Numbered from the stretch's first letter, positions 1 to 6,377 are shown. The stretch is 7,565 bases of DNA from Candidatus Saccharimonadota bacterium (GCA_030528815.1 JAUMYE010000052.1:1-7565), one strand, 5' to 3'. Numbers and translations: made by a program. The notes: a model not told the origin generated them from the letters alone.

Positions 1-1
1 C

Positions 2-2056
2 CCACAACGTGGCCAATCTGGCTATCTTTGGACGGCAATTATAAATGCCAACAAGGGTTACGTCGATACTGATTATGAGCCATACTTTACGGATACAATT
101 CCTGCAGGTTTGTACGTAACAAAAGAGGGTTGGAATACTCCGACTACTGCGCCAAACTATACTGGTGATTCTTCGGTGGATATTAGTCAGACAAACTTCG
201 ATGCGTATATTGAGGTTTATCGTGTTGTTGGCAACGATTGGCAAGAATCTAAGAAGGTTCCTGTAACGGTTACGAATGGTGTTATTCAGCCAGTTAACCT
301 TGCAGCCCTATTTAACGCTTCGGGCTGCCAGCTTAATACTGATGCTCCAAGCACGAGCTGCGCTGGTATTAATGGTGCTTCCTACTACATTAGCTACTAT
401 ACGAGTATCGCTAATGAAATCCATGATGATTACCTTTCTTCAAAGGTCTTCACGAATCATGCTTACATTGTAAAGAATAATAACGGCGTCTATGAACAGA
501 TCGAAGACGATAGTGCTTCAATTACTTACAAGACCAACACCGCGATTCAGAAAGACGACTCGTCTAATACGACTCTCGACGATACAAATACGATTCTTTA
601 TGTAGTTACAGTTAATAGCGATGGCTATGCCTTTAATAACGACGGCGTTCCTTATGCAAGCGCTGCAGATCGCAAGACTTTGACCTTTACAGATACGCTA
701 GAGTCTAACCTTGGCTTCGTATCAGATAAACTTGTTGCAAATAACACGACCTATTCCTCTGCAATCGTCTGTACGGACAACTCTAATGTCGAGACAAACG
801 ACTGTAGCTTTAGCTATGATAGTGAAACACATACGATTACTGGCCAGATTCCGGATGGTGTTCTTCGCAAAATTCAGTTCAAGGCCTTCCTAACCGAACC
901 AGAATTCAATGTTTCTCACGACTTCTATAACAAGGCCTACCTAGTTACAGATAGAATTACCTTCTCTGACGACGTAAGCAAGAGTCATATTGCTACAAAG
1001 CCGGCTGGCTGGATCAGCTCCGATGGTTTGATTAGTCTCGAAAAAGTAGATGGCAGTACTTTCGAACCAATTGAGAATGCAATCTTCAATGTATTTAATG
1101 TTGAATACGACGAAACAAGTGCTGGCAGTGCAAGCTATGCAACGACCGGTCAAACTACTCCGGTATGTAACCGAAGTGGCAATGCCTGCGACTTCTCGAC
1201 TGACGTACATGGTCTTGTTCAATTTGAAAGCCTCAATGGTTTCAAGATTTCAAGCCCAGAAGGTACTCCAGTTGTAAATATGGGCAGCCTATATTACTGG
1301 GTTGAAAAGAGCGTTCCATCGCCATATCTCGCTGACGACACGAACAAACACTACTTCATGATCTATAACGAAGGTAGTAACTATACGGAAACTGCAAACA
1401 ATAAAGCTCTTGCCGAAAGTGTTGCAAGCTCTATTATTGCAAATAGTAACGGAGATATTACTTCGATCGCAGTCCTAAGGTCTTCGCATCGCTGGGTTGT
1501 TACAAATACAGAACAGAGGGTTGCAGATCTCGAAGTTCGCAAGCTTATCAAAGGCAATAGCGCTGACCCAACTCAGAAGTTCACGGTAGATATTACTGCT
1601 ACAAACAGCAACCAAACAAACGTGAATGGTGACTTCAGAGTAGAATACTTCGATGTCGACAATCCTACCGTGACAACTCTCACGGGTTCGGTAACCTTCA
1701 ATAACGGTGAAACCTCGATTGAGCTAGCTCATAACGAAGGCGTTCGCATTGTTGGCCTATATATTGGCGGCGAATATTCTGTAGAAGAGGAAGCAACCGT
1801 CTATACAACAAGCTATGCTTGCCAGGAAATCGACGCTTCTGGTACTGAACGCCAGCAAACAAGCTGTACTACTGCGGGCCTCGTAGAAGGTACAATCCAG
1901 GAAGGTACTCAGATTGCAACTATTACCAATACGAGTGAAACTCCGGTCTTTGGTATATTCGGTAATAAATCCACCTTGTTCGGTATATTCACGGCTGCCG
2001 GTATGGCAATGGCAGGATTTGCGGTAATCGTAATACTTAAGCTAAGAAGATGCTAA
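2..2056 (+). CDS. Large multidomain pilus/surface adhesin, C-terminal membrane anchor (5' end outside window)
   Basis: The frame is open from the window edge, so the real start lies upstream; at least 684 residues are visible. Four Ig-like domains can be read. Two tandem repeats share an FTDT motif and a later N-x-AY-(I/L)-V motif (Asp at nt 92 and Asn at nt 455; Asp at nt 692 and Asn at nt 929, with a Lys at nt 551), as in isopeptide-forming fimbrial D2-type domains. Next is a CnaB/SpaA-like domain with Lys at nt 1043, Glu at nt 1304 and Asn at nt 1505. Last is a Spy0128-like domain with Lys at nt 1541, Glu at nt 1784 and Asn at nt 1928, sharing a GN-x-ADPTQ motif with the protein at 3268-4449. 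The C-terminus is a hydrophobic helix with a KLRRC tail, but no LPXTG precedes it. Four cysteine pairs bracket short loops. By size and place it could be the tip adhesin of the pilus, which is inference. The next gene follows after 21 bp. Confidence 0.85.
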   Translation, partial: PQRGQSGYLWTAIINANKGYVDTDYEPYFTDTIPAGLYVTKEGWNTPTTAPNYTGDSSVDISQTNFDAYIEVYRVVGNDWQESKKVPVTVTNGVIQPVNLAALFNASGCQLNTDAPSTSCAGINGASYYISYYTSIANEIHDDYLSSKVFTNHAYIVKNNNGVYEQIEDDSASITYKTNTAIQKDDSSNTTLDDTNTILYVVTVNSDGYAFNNDGVPYASAADRKTLTFTDTLESNLGFVSDKLVANNTTYSSAIVCTDNSNVETNDCSFSYDSETHTITGQIPDGVLRKIQFKAFLTEPEFNVSHDFYNKAYLVTDRITFSDDVSKSHIATKPAGWISSDGLISLEKVDGSTFEPIENAIFNVFNVEYDETSAGSASYATTGQTTPVCNRSGNACDFSTDVHGLVQFESLNGFKISSPEGTPVVNMGSLYYWVEKSVPSPYLADDTNKHYFMIYNEGSNYTETANNKALAESVASSIIANSNGDITSIAVLRSSHRWVVTNTEQRVADLEVRKLIKGNSADPTQKFTVDITATNSNQTNVNGDFRVEYFDVDNPTVTTLTGSVTFNNGETSIELAHNEGVRIVGLYIGGEYSVEEEATVYTTSYACQEIDASGTERQQTSCTTAGLVEGTIQEGTQIATITNTSETPVFGIFGNKSTLFGIFTAAGMAMAGFAVIVILKLRRC
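1952..1990 (+). repeat. Short direct repeat GGTATATTC encoding a duplicated FGIF motif
   Basis: GGTATATTC occurs at 1952-1960 and again at 1982-1990, 30 nt apart and in the same frame. It encodes FGIF twice, on either side of GNKSTL, immediately before the membrane helix of the large surface protein. This is where a sorting signal would lie. It may be chance or a duplicated membrane-entry segment. Confidence 0.5.
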
Positions 2057-2063
2057 TCTTGAA

Positions 2064-2102
2064 AAAGGGAATTGCTTATGATTAAGTTAAAGAAAAGTGA
2101 GG
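2064..2102 (+). promoter_or_regulatory. Two candidate ribosome binding sites for the second pilin-like gene
   Basis: AAAGGGA-like bases at 2064-2070 lie seven bases before the ATG at 2078, and GAGG at 2099-2102 lies five bases before a second in-frame ATG at 2108. The second start gives a compact signal peptide (MSLSSIKRFF...); the first adds ten residues to its basic n-region. The sequence does not decide between them. Confidence 0.45.
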
Positions 2103-3211
2103 CAAAAATGAGCTTAAGTAGTATCAAGAGATTCTTCCTGTTTGCGGCCGTAACGATTGGCGCAGCAGTCGGATTATCTCAAAAGCCAGCTAGCGCAATC
2201 GCCGAAGCAACGATTGAAGGCGAAGCAAGCTACGAGATTGTTCAATATCTTTACGACAAAGAGAACGAAACTGTAACTGGCGACTGGACCTACAAGATCG
2301 AAGAAATCGGCGGTACTGGCATTACGAATATACCAAGCCATAGCTTCTCACTAGTTGACGAGCCGTTTGTAGAAGGAAAGATTACGAAAACCGGCACAAT
2401 AGATTTCTCTGGGCTACATGTAGCCGGCGCACTTGGAATTCATACCTTAAAAATCTCTATCAACTCTTGCCCAGAAGACTTCGCCTGCGATAACGATTAC
2501 TACACTCTCTCGGTCTTGCTTGAAAATATTGTAGATGAAAATAACTTTGCTACTGGCGAATACCGCGCATCGATTTCGAATCTACAAAAGAACGGCAAGG
2601 GTGCAAAGCTTGGCAAAATGACTTTCGCCTGCACGAACCCGACAGAACGCTCATATATCACCATAAAGAATACTGTCGAGGGCGACGACGCTAGTGATAA
2701 AGATGTATTTAAATATATCTTCCAAATCGAAGGCGAAGGCTATACCTATACAATTCGTACTCCGTCTGGTGAATATAAATTCGGCGGCCAGGAAGTAACT
2801 TCCGACGAATATGCCGAAGGTGGCAAGAAAGCAATCTTCTACTTGCGCCACGGCGAAACCGCCACGATTGGTATCGACGAAAATGGCGACTATGAAATTC
2901 CTTACGAGCTTGAATATAGCTACGAAGAAATTCCAGACGTAAAAGATTACAAAACCTGGATCGATAGCAAAGATGCTGGGTATCGAACCAAAATAACTAA
3001 GACGGTAAACGAAGAACCAGAAGATAACTTCACGTTATTTATCAACTACCGCAACATCCCGAAAGATCCAATCGACGAAATTATCGATATCGTAAATACG
3101 GGTCTAAATTACAAAAACGGTCTATATGTATGGTTGGCCCTAATATCCATAGGCGCAATCGTAACAATCATTATGATAAGGTCGAAAAAACTTAAAAAGA
3201 AAAAGGATTAA
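2078..3211 (+). CDS. Secreted two-domain pilin-like protein, FctA/Spy0128-like fold, C-terminal anchor
   Basis: This 377-residue protein has a signal peptide (basic start, hydrophobic residues about 19-34, probable cut after PASA at 40). Two Ig-like domains follow (about 42-188 and 193-325), then VNTG at 339-342, a membrane helix (about 348-367) and a lysine-rich tail. The layout matches the protein at 3268-4449: TIDFSG aligns with its TLDFSG, and LFIN (Asn323) with its LFVN. The first domain lacks the expected isopeptide Lys and Glu: EIVQYLYD and KISINS stand where the neighbour has VQVCKRVDG and VNVTEK. Instead it has a CPEDFAC cysteine pair (131 and 137) and Cys185. In the second domain the aligned Lys position is Asn198, with Lys197 beside it. 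It lies 21 bp after the upstream gene and is probably co-transcribed with it. It could be a minor or basal pilin; the exact role is inferred. ATG 2108 is an alternative start. Confidence 0.83.
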   Translation: MIKLKKSEAKMSLSSIKRFFLFAAVTIGAAVGLSQKPASAIAEATIEGEASYEIVQYLYDKENETVTGDWTYKIEEIGGTGITNIPSHSFSLVDEPFVEGKITKTGTIDFSGLHVAGALGIHTLKISINSCPEDFACDNDYYTLSVLLENIVDENNFATGEYRASISNLQKNGKGAKLGKMTFACTNPTERSYITIKNTVEGDDASDKDVFKYIFQIEGEGYTYTIRTPSGEYKFGGQEVTSDEYAEGGKKAIFYLRHGETATIGIDENGDYEIPYELEYSYEEIPDVKDYKTWIDSKDAGYRTKITKTVNEEPEDNFTLFINYRNIPKDPIDEIIDIVNTGLNYKNGLYVWLALISIGAIVTIIMIRSKKLKKKKD

Positions 3212-3240
3212 TTGATAAGCAATAACGCTTATGTTAAAAT
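3212..3240 (+). promoter_or_regulatory. Predicted sigma70-type promoter for the major pilin gene
   Basis: TTGATA at 3212-3217 and TAAAAT at 3235-3240 are separated by 17 bases, close to the vegetative consensus. Transcription would begin near 3247, giving a leader of about 21 nt with a purine-rich AGAGAG segment before the ATG at 3268. The -35 box starts directly after the preceding gene's stop codon. This would give the third gene its own transcript besides read-through from upstream. Confidence 0.6.
3215..3232. repeat. Inverted repeat ATAAGC-N6-GCTTAT inside the pilin promoter
   Basis: Perfect six-base arms (3215-3220 and 3227-3232) flank a six-base centre and occupy most of the -35/-10 spacer. 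That position suits a repressor operator. The arms are AT-rich and no T-run follows, so a terminator is unlikely. The related string ATTGCTTAT (reverse complement ATAAGCAAT) also occurs at 2071-2079, just before the second pilin gene. Confidence 0.4.
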
Positions 3241-3267
3241 AAAAATTAAAGGTAAAAGAGAGAGAAA

Positions 3268-4449
3268 ATGGGTAAAATAAAACAACTAACAAACATTGCT
3301 GCCGCAACCGTAGCCAGTGTGTTCGGCATCGCAAGCTTCGCGGGTAATGCAAGCGCAGCAAACACTATGGAGTTGCGCTATGATTCAAGCGCAACGAGCG
3401 TACAGGTCTGTAAAAGAGTAGACGGATTGCAGGGTCCTTACTCAGATACGTTTATTTATGATCTTACGAATGTAAATACTAATTATATCGATTTGCGGGG
3501 CGTAACGGTTACTTCTGCGACTGGCGTCAGCTATAGCTCTTCTGCCGCTGGTGCTGGTGTCTTGACGTTGACTATAGATAATAACAATGGCGCTAGCTCA
3601 ACTGCGCAAAAGTGTGCCACCCTGGACTTTAGTGGCGCATTTACTAATACCGATATGTTATATGGCGAGTATACGGTAAATGTTACCGAGAAAAATACTT
3701 CGGGTAGCGGCGATAATGGCGGATATTATGCAGATGATCCTTTGCAGGAAATCGAATTTTCTGCATATCTAGACGTAGATAGTAACGGCGATCCTATATC
3801 GGACAACACGACTGGTAACTATGGCACCATGATTAAGGCTAAGGCCACTCCAAACTTTACTAGTACTGCATCATATACCAAGACTCATATCTCGCTCAAG
3901 AAGCAGGTAAAGGGTAACAAGGCTGATCCAACACAGCAGTATGATTTTACTGTAGTACTAACTAGAAAATATGCATGGACGGGTTCGGATAACGAAACGG
4001 TTCACTTTAAGCTAGATGATGGTAGAGAAACGTCCTGTACCTTTACGAGCAACAATGTCGGTGCAACATGTACAAAGACGGGCATTAAACTCGCTCACAA
4101 CGAAATGGTGCTTATCGGTATTACCGGCAACACAAATGAGTTAGTTCCTGGCGGTTATAGCTATACGATTACTGAAAATCTACCTCAGTCGCTAGAGAGT
4201 TCTAAGACAGAAGCCTTTAGTGATCTTACTGGCCAAACGAGTGTTCAGACTTGGAACTCTGGCGATACTGGAACTCGTCAAATTTCGGCATCCGATCTAG
4301 GCAATGATGACCAGTGGCTCTTCGTTAATACCCTAAGCGAAGGTAGCCCAGCTGGTAGATTCTTCATGATTCTCCCATTTGTAATCCTCGCAATCATCGC
4401 TGGTGGTAGCGTAGTAGTCTTAAGAAAAACTTCAAAGAAAGAAGCCTAA
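3268..4449 (+). CDS. Probable major pilin, Spy0128/FctA-like with two isopeptide-type domains
   Basis: This 393-residue protein starts with a signal peptide (hydrophobic about 9-26, probable cut after NASA near 30). The N-terminal domain (about 40-200) has Lys49, Glu141 in YTVNVTE and Asn196; the C-terminal domain (about 205-356) has Lys212 in ISLKKQVKG, Glu303 in YSYTITE and Asn354 in LFVN. These fit the Lys/Glu/Asn sets that make intramolecular isopeptide bonds in streptococcal pilins. Order, spacing and domain pattern match FctA/Spy0128 as I know it. Lys190 or Lys192, shortly before Asn196, could be the residue joining subunits. The end is SPAG (360-363), a membrane helix (about 365-386) and a basic tail; SPAG lies where FctA has its VPTG sorting motif. 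Cys48 and Cys116, and Cys257 and Cys268, may form disulfides. The gene has its own promoter and a terminator directly after it, as suits an abundant subunit. The pilin fold is well supported; polymerisation is inferred. Confidence 0.88.
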   Translation: MGKIKQLTNIAAATVASVFGIASFAGNASAANTMELRYDSSATSVQVCKRVDGLQGPYSDTFIYDLTNVNTNYIDLRGVTVTSATGVSYSSSAAGAGVLTLTIDNNNGASSTAQKCATLDFSGAFTNTDMLYGEYTVNVTEKNTSGSGDNGGYYADDPLQEIEFSAYLDVDSNGDPISDNTTGNYGTMIKAKATPNFTSTASYTKTHISLKKQVKGNKADPTQQYDFTVVLTRKYAWTGSDNETVHFKLDDGRETSCTFTSNNVGATCTKTGIKLAHNEMVLIGITGNTNELVPGGYSYTITENLPQSLESSKTEAFSDLTGQTSVQTWNSGDTGTRQISASDLGNDDQWLFVNTLSEGSPAGRFFMILPFVILAIIAGGSVVVLRKTSKKEA

Positions 4450-4460
4450 AATAAATACCT

Positions 4461-4492
4461 AAAGCCCGGGCTTGAATCGGCTCGGGCTTTTT
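4461..4492 (+). terminator. Rho-independent terminator after the major pilin gene
   Basis: The arms 4461-4471 (AAAGCCCGGGC) and 4480-4490 (GCTCGGGCTTT) pair over 11 bp with one G-U pair, around an 8-nt loop. The T-run is short (4488-4492). It stands 11 bp after the pilin stop and 14 bp before the next gene on the same strand. The short T-run suggests partial termination, which would lower expression of the assembly genes relative to the pilin. Confidence 0.8.
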
Positions 4493-4500
4493 GAGATAAA
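4472..4500 (+). promoter_or_regulatory. Weak candidate promoter for the signal-peptidase-like and sortase genes
   Basis: TTGAAT at 4472-4477 and GATAAA at 4495-4500 are 17 bases apart, each matching four of six consensus bases. The -10-like box ends six bases before the ATG at 4507, the same spacing as the two TATAAT boxes at 6343-6383. The start has no clear Shine-Dalgarno sequence. A leaderless transcript is possible, but the match is weak and lies within the terminator. Confidence 0.25.
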
Positions 4501-4506
4501 TAAGCT

Positions 4507-4995
4507 ATGAAACGCAAAGTTATATCGTTAATCATCAAGATTATCGTAATCGAACTTGTTTATTTTGTTCTCTTTTTCATAATCTTTGGTTTCGCTCGCG
4601 TAAATTCTAACAATATGTCTCCAAACATCAATGGTGGCGATTTGGCTCTCTATTACCACCTGGACAAAAGTTGTCATCCTGGAGATGTTGTCGCAATCAA
4701 ACAAGGTGGCGGCCGCGCGTTCTTGCGCGTCGTGGCTTGTGGTGGCGACAAAGTTACGATGACAGAATCTGGCAAACTCTATGTCAACGATTCTGCGCTA
4801 GATATCGACAAAGTCTTTACTGGCAAAGATAAAATCAATGGCGGTATAACTTACCCATATACCGTTCCGGCTGGCTATTTCTTTGCTGTTGGCGATAATC
4901 GTGACGAACCGAATGATTCTCGTACGAGTGGCGCCTATCCGCCAGAAGATATTGACGGCAAACTGATAAGTATTTTGCGTACGCGCGGGTTGTAA
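4507..4995 (+). CDS. Signal peptidase I-like protein lacking catalytic Ser and Lys (SipA-like pilus assembly factor)
   Basis: This 162-residue protein has one N-terminal membrane helix (about 8-29) and the outline of type I signal peptidase (family S26). Box B reads NNMSP (35-39): the residue before the Met, normally the nucleophilic Ser of S-M-x-P, is Asn36. The next box reads FLRVVACGGD (72-81): the residue before the Arg, normally the general-base Lys of K-R-V-x-G, is Leu73. The later box GDNRDEPNDSR (129-139) is fully conserved, so this is not simple decay. Loss of both catalytic residues with the fold kept is the hallmark of SipA (LepA) in the Streptococcus pyogenes FCT pilus locus, required for pilus polymerisation but not a peptidase. 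The place between pilin and class B sortase genes supports the same job. Ser34 and Ser38 lie close by, so a shifted nucleophile is possible but unlikely without the Lys. The stop directly abuts the sortase ATG. Automatic annotation would probably call it signal peptidase I. Confidence 0.87.
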   Translation: MKRKVISLIIKIIVIELVYFVLFFIIFGFARVNSNNMSPNINGGDLALYYHLDKSCHPGDVVAIKQGGGRAFLRVVACGGDKVTMTESGKLYVNDSALDIDKVFTGKDKINGGITYPYTVPAGYFFAVGDNRDEPNDSRTSGAYPPEDIDGKLISILRTRGL

Positions 4996-5826
4996 ATGGA
5001 AGCGGCTAAATCTGAAGCTGTTAGTGAAGCAGAGAAGGCTCAGGCTAAAGCCAGCCCAAAGAAAGTTGCCAGCAAGAAGACTAGCGCTGGCGAAAAAGTC
5101 GTCGACGCTGCCAACTTTATTATCGACTGGGCTTGCATTATCTTCTTTTTGTTGATTTTGATGTTTAGCCTTTATGCGATTTATGATTCCGTAAAGGTTT
5201 ATCATGAGGCTGGGCTTCCCGAAGAAGCGAAGCAATATATTTCTGAGGAAGATGGTGAGCGTTATATTGATCTCGAAGGTTTGCGCCAAAAGAATCCAGA
5301 TATTATTGGCTGGCTAACTTTGGAAGGCACAACGATAGATTATCCGATTCTTCAGACCAATAACAATCAGTATTATCTCTCTCATAACTATCTCAAAGAA
5401 TATGCCTATTCTGGCAGTATTTATGTCGATTGGCAGAACTCGAATGATTTTTCTGACGACTATACTCTGGTCTATGGTCACAATACCAATAACGAAGTTA
5501 TGTTTGGACCGCTTAAGGATTACAATAACGACAAATTCTTTAACGAGCACACGACCGGCAAGCTTTATACGCTTCATGGAACGTACAATTTGACAGTGAA
5601 TGCTGAGCTTGTAACAGACAAAGATGACGATAATGTCTATGATGTCGGCTCAATCAAGAATAAGGGTGACACTGTCCGCAGCTACATCAAAGAGAAGGCT
5701 TTGCATTACCGAGATATGGATCCGGAATACAAAATTCTTGCCTTGTCTACCTGTCAGGGTCAGGCAAACATGCGCCAAGTAGTTTACGTTAGCTTTGACC
5801 CAAACAATCCAATCAAGAAGAAATAA
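4996..5826 (+). CDS. srtB: Class B sortase, probable pilus polymerase
   Basis: This 276-residue membrane-bound transpeptidase has an Ala/Lys/Glu-rich cytoplasmic start (1-36), a membrane helix (about 41-63) and a sortase domain. Class B features include NPDIIGWLTLEGTTIDYPILQ-type sequence (100-120), YYLSHNYLKEYAYSGSIYVD (126-145), and the catalytic His162 in VYGHN, Cys253 in ALSTC and Arg260 in NMRQVVYV. All three active-site residues are present. Class B sortases either anchor NPQTN-type proteins or, in some streptococcal loci, polymerise pilins; the pilin-rich context favours polymerisation, possibly with cell-wall anchoring too. Its substrates here would have atypical sorting motifs. The ATG follows the preceding stop without a gap, suggesting translational coupling. 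No second sortase is visible, so a housekeeping sortase elsewhere may do the final anchoring. The symbol reflects class, not proven orthology. Confidence 0.93.
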   Translation: MEAAKSEAVSEAEKAQAKASPKKVASKKTSAGEKVVDAANFIIDWACIIFFLLILMFSLYAIYDSVKVYHEAGLPEEAKQYISEEDGERYIDLEGLRQKNPDIIGWLTLEGTTIDYPILQTNNNQYYLSHNYLKEYAYSGSIYVDWQNSNDFSDDYTLVYGHNTNNEVMFGPLKDYNNDKFFNEHTTGKLYTLHGTYNLTVNAELVTDKDDDNVYDVGSIKNKGDTVRSYIKEKALHYRDMDPEYKILALSTCQGQANMRQVVYVSFDPNNPIKKK

Positions 5827-5834
5827 TTATTTCT
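5819..5834. repeat. Perfect 16-bp palindrome centred on two abutting stop codons
   Basis: AGAAATAATTATTTCT is its own reverse complement, centred between 5826 and 5827. Each half supplies a TAA stop, one for the sortase and one for the convergent methyltransferase. It has no loop and little GC, so it is a poor terminator hairpin. Both proteins end in Lys-stop, which explains part of the symmetry. Confidence 0.6.
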
Positions 5835-6336
5835 CTGGCTTTATCTCGTAAAGATAATAAGCGCCATGGGCTTTCGTGGCTTTGTGGTTTTTTGAATCGA
5901 AGCCATAAGAAAGAAGAACGAGCTTCTTTTTGAGGCGGTTGGCCTCTTGCTGAACTTTGTTCTCGATTTTGTCGAAATCTCTGTCGTCGCCAAAAAGGTA
6001 GATACAGGTTGTCTCTTTGGGAAACTCGACTTTGTATAGATTCTCGCAAACGAAGCGGATGTTCTTGTCTTTTCTTAGGCGGATTCTGCTAATAAGGACG
6101 AGGAATGGATTTAGTTCTACGCCTAGACCTTTTGCGTGATGCTCGCTGACGGTTTTTAGAACGGCGCCATCGCCAGAACCAAGATCAATTACAAAGTCGG
6201 ATTCTTTAAGCGGATAGAGATTATTAAATAAATCATCGAGGTCTCTTTTCTTGCTTGGAACATATGGCGCGCCAGTAAAAGCAAAAAGCCCAAAAAACAG
6301 CACAAGAAAAGCTAAAATACCAAGAACTATTGCCAT
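5827..6336 (-). CDS. Membrane-anchored class I SAM-dependent methyltransferase (FAM173/ATPSC-KMT-like)
   Basis: This 169-residue protein starts with a membrane helix (about 2-20), then GAPYVPS (22-28) and a Rossmann methyltransferase core. Motif I is VIDLGSGDG (49-57), which binds S-adenosylmethionine; the acidic residue after strand 2 is Glu74 in GVELNPFLVLISR. The N-terminal helix, the APYVPS segment and the ELNP-aromatic-(L/V)-x3-SR stretch resemble the FAM173 (ATPSC-KMT) lysine methyltransferases, whose characterised eukaryotic members modify mitochondrial ADP/ATP carrier or ATP synthase subunit c. The substrate here is unknown; a membrane protein lysine is plausible. The protein is short but ends naturally. 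Its stop directly abuts that of the sortase with no intergenic bases. The start at 6336 lies six bases after an extended -10 element, with no ribosome binding site. No link to the pilus genes is evident. Confidence 0.8.
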   Translation of the reverse strand: MAIVLGILAFLVLFFGLFAFTGAPYVPSKKRDLDDLFNNLYPLKESDFVIDLGSGDGAVLKTVSEHHAKGLGVELNPFLVLISRIRLRKDKNIRFVCENLYKVEFPKETTCIYLFGDDRDFDKIENKVQQEANRLKKKLVLLSYGFDSKNHKATKAHGAYYLYEIKPEK

Positions 6337-6342
6337 AGCTAG

Positions 6343-6351
6343 ATTATACCA
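6343..6351 (-). promoter_or_regulatory. Extended -10 promoter of the methyltransferase gene, predicted leaderless
   Basis: On the minus strand, TGGTATAAT combines a TG extension with a perfect TATAAT. Six bases separate it from the ATG at 6336, so transcription would start at or next to the start codon. No good -35 box is seen 16-18 bases upstream, which is usual for extended -10 promoters. Confidence 0.65.
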
Positions 6352-6377
6352 AGATTTTTGCGACTGCCTTCTTGCGA

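Noticed and set aside
2072..2077. TTG at 2072 as start of the second pilin gene
   Set aside because: In-frame ATGs at 2078 and 2108 have better ribosome binding site spacing.
2078..4449. Type IV pilins
   Set aside because: There is no prepilin peptidase motif; both proteins have cleavable signal peptides and C-terminal anchors with Ig-like domains.
4507..4995. Active type I signal peptidase (LepB)
   Set aside because: Both catalytic positions are changed (Asn36 and Leu73), although the fold boxes remain.
4798..5289. 163-codon minus-strand open frame
   Set aside because: It lies antisense to the well-supported SipA-like and sortase genes and its translation shows no domain or signal.
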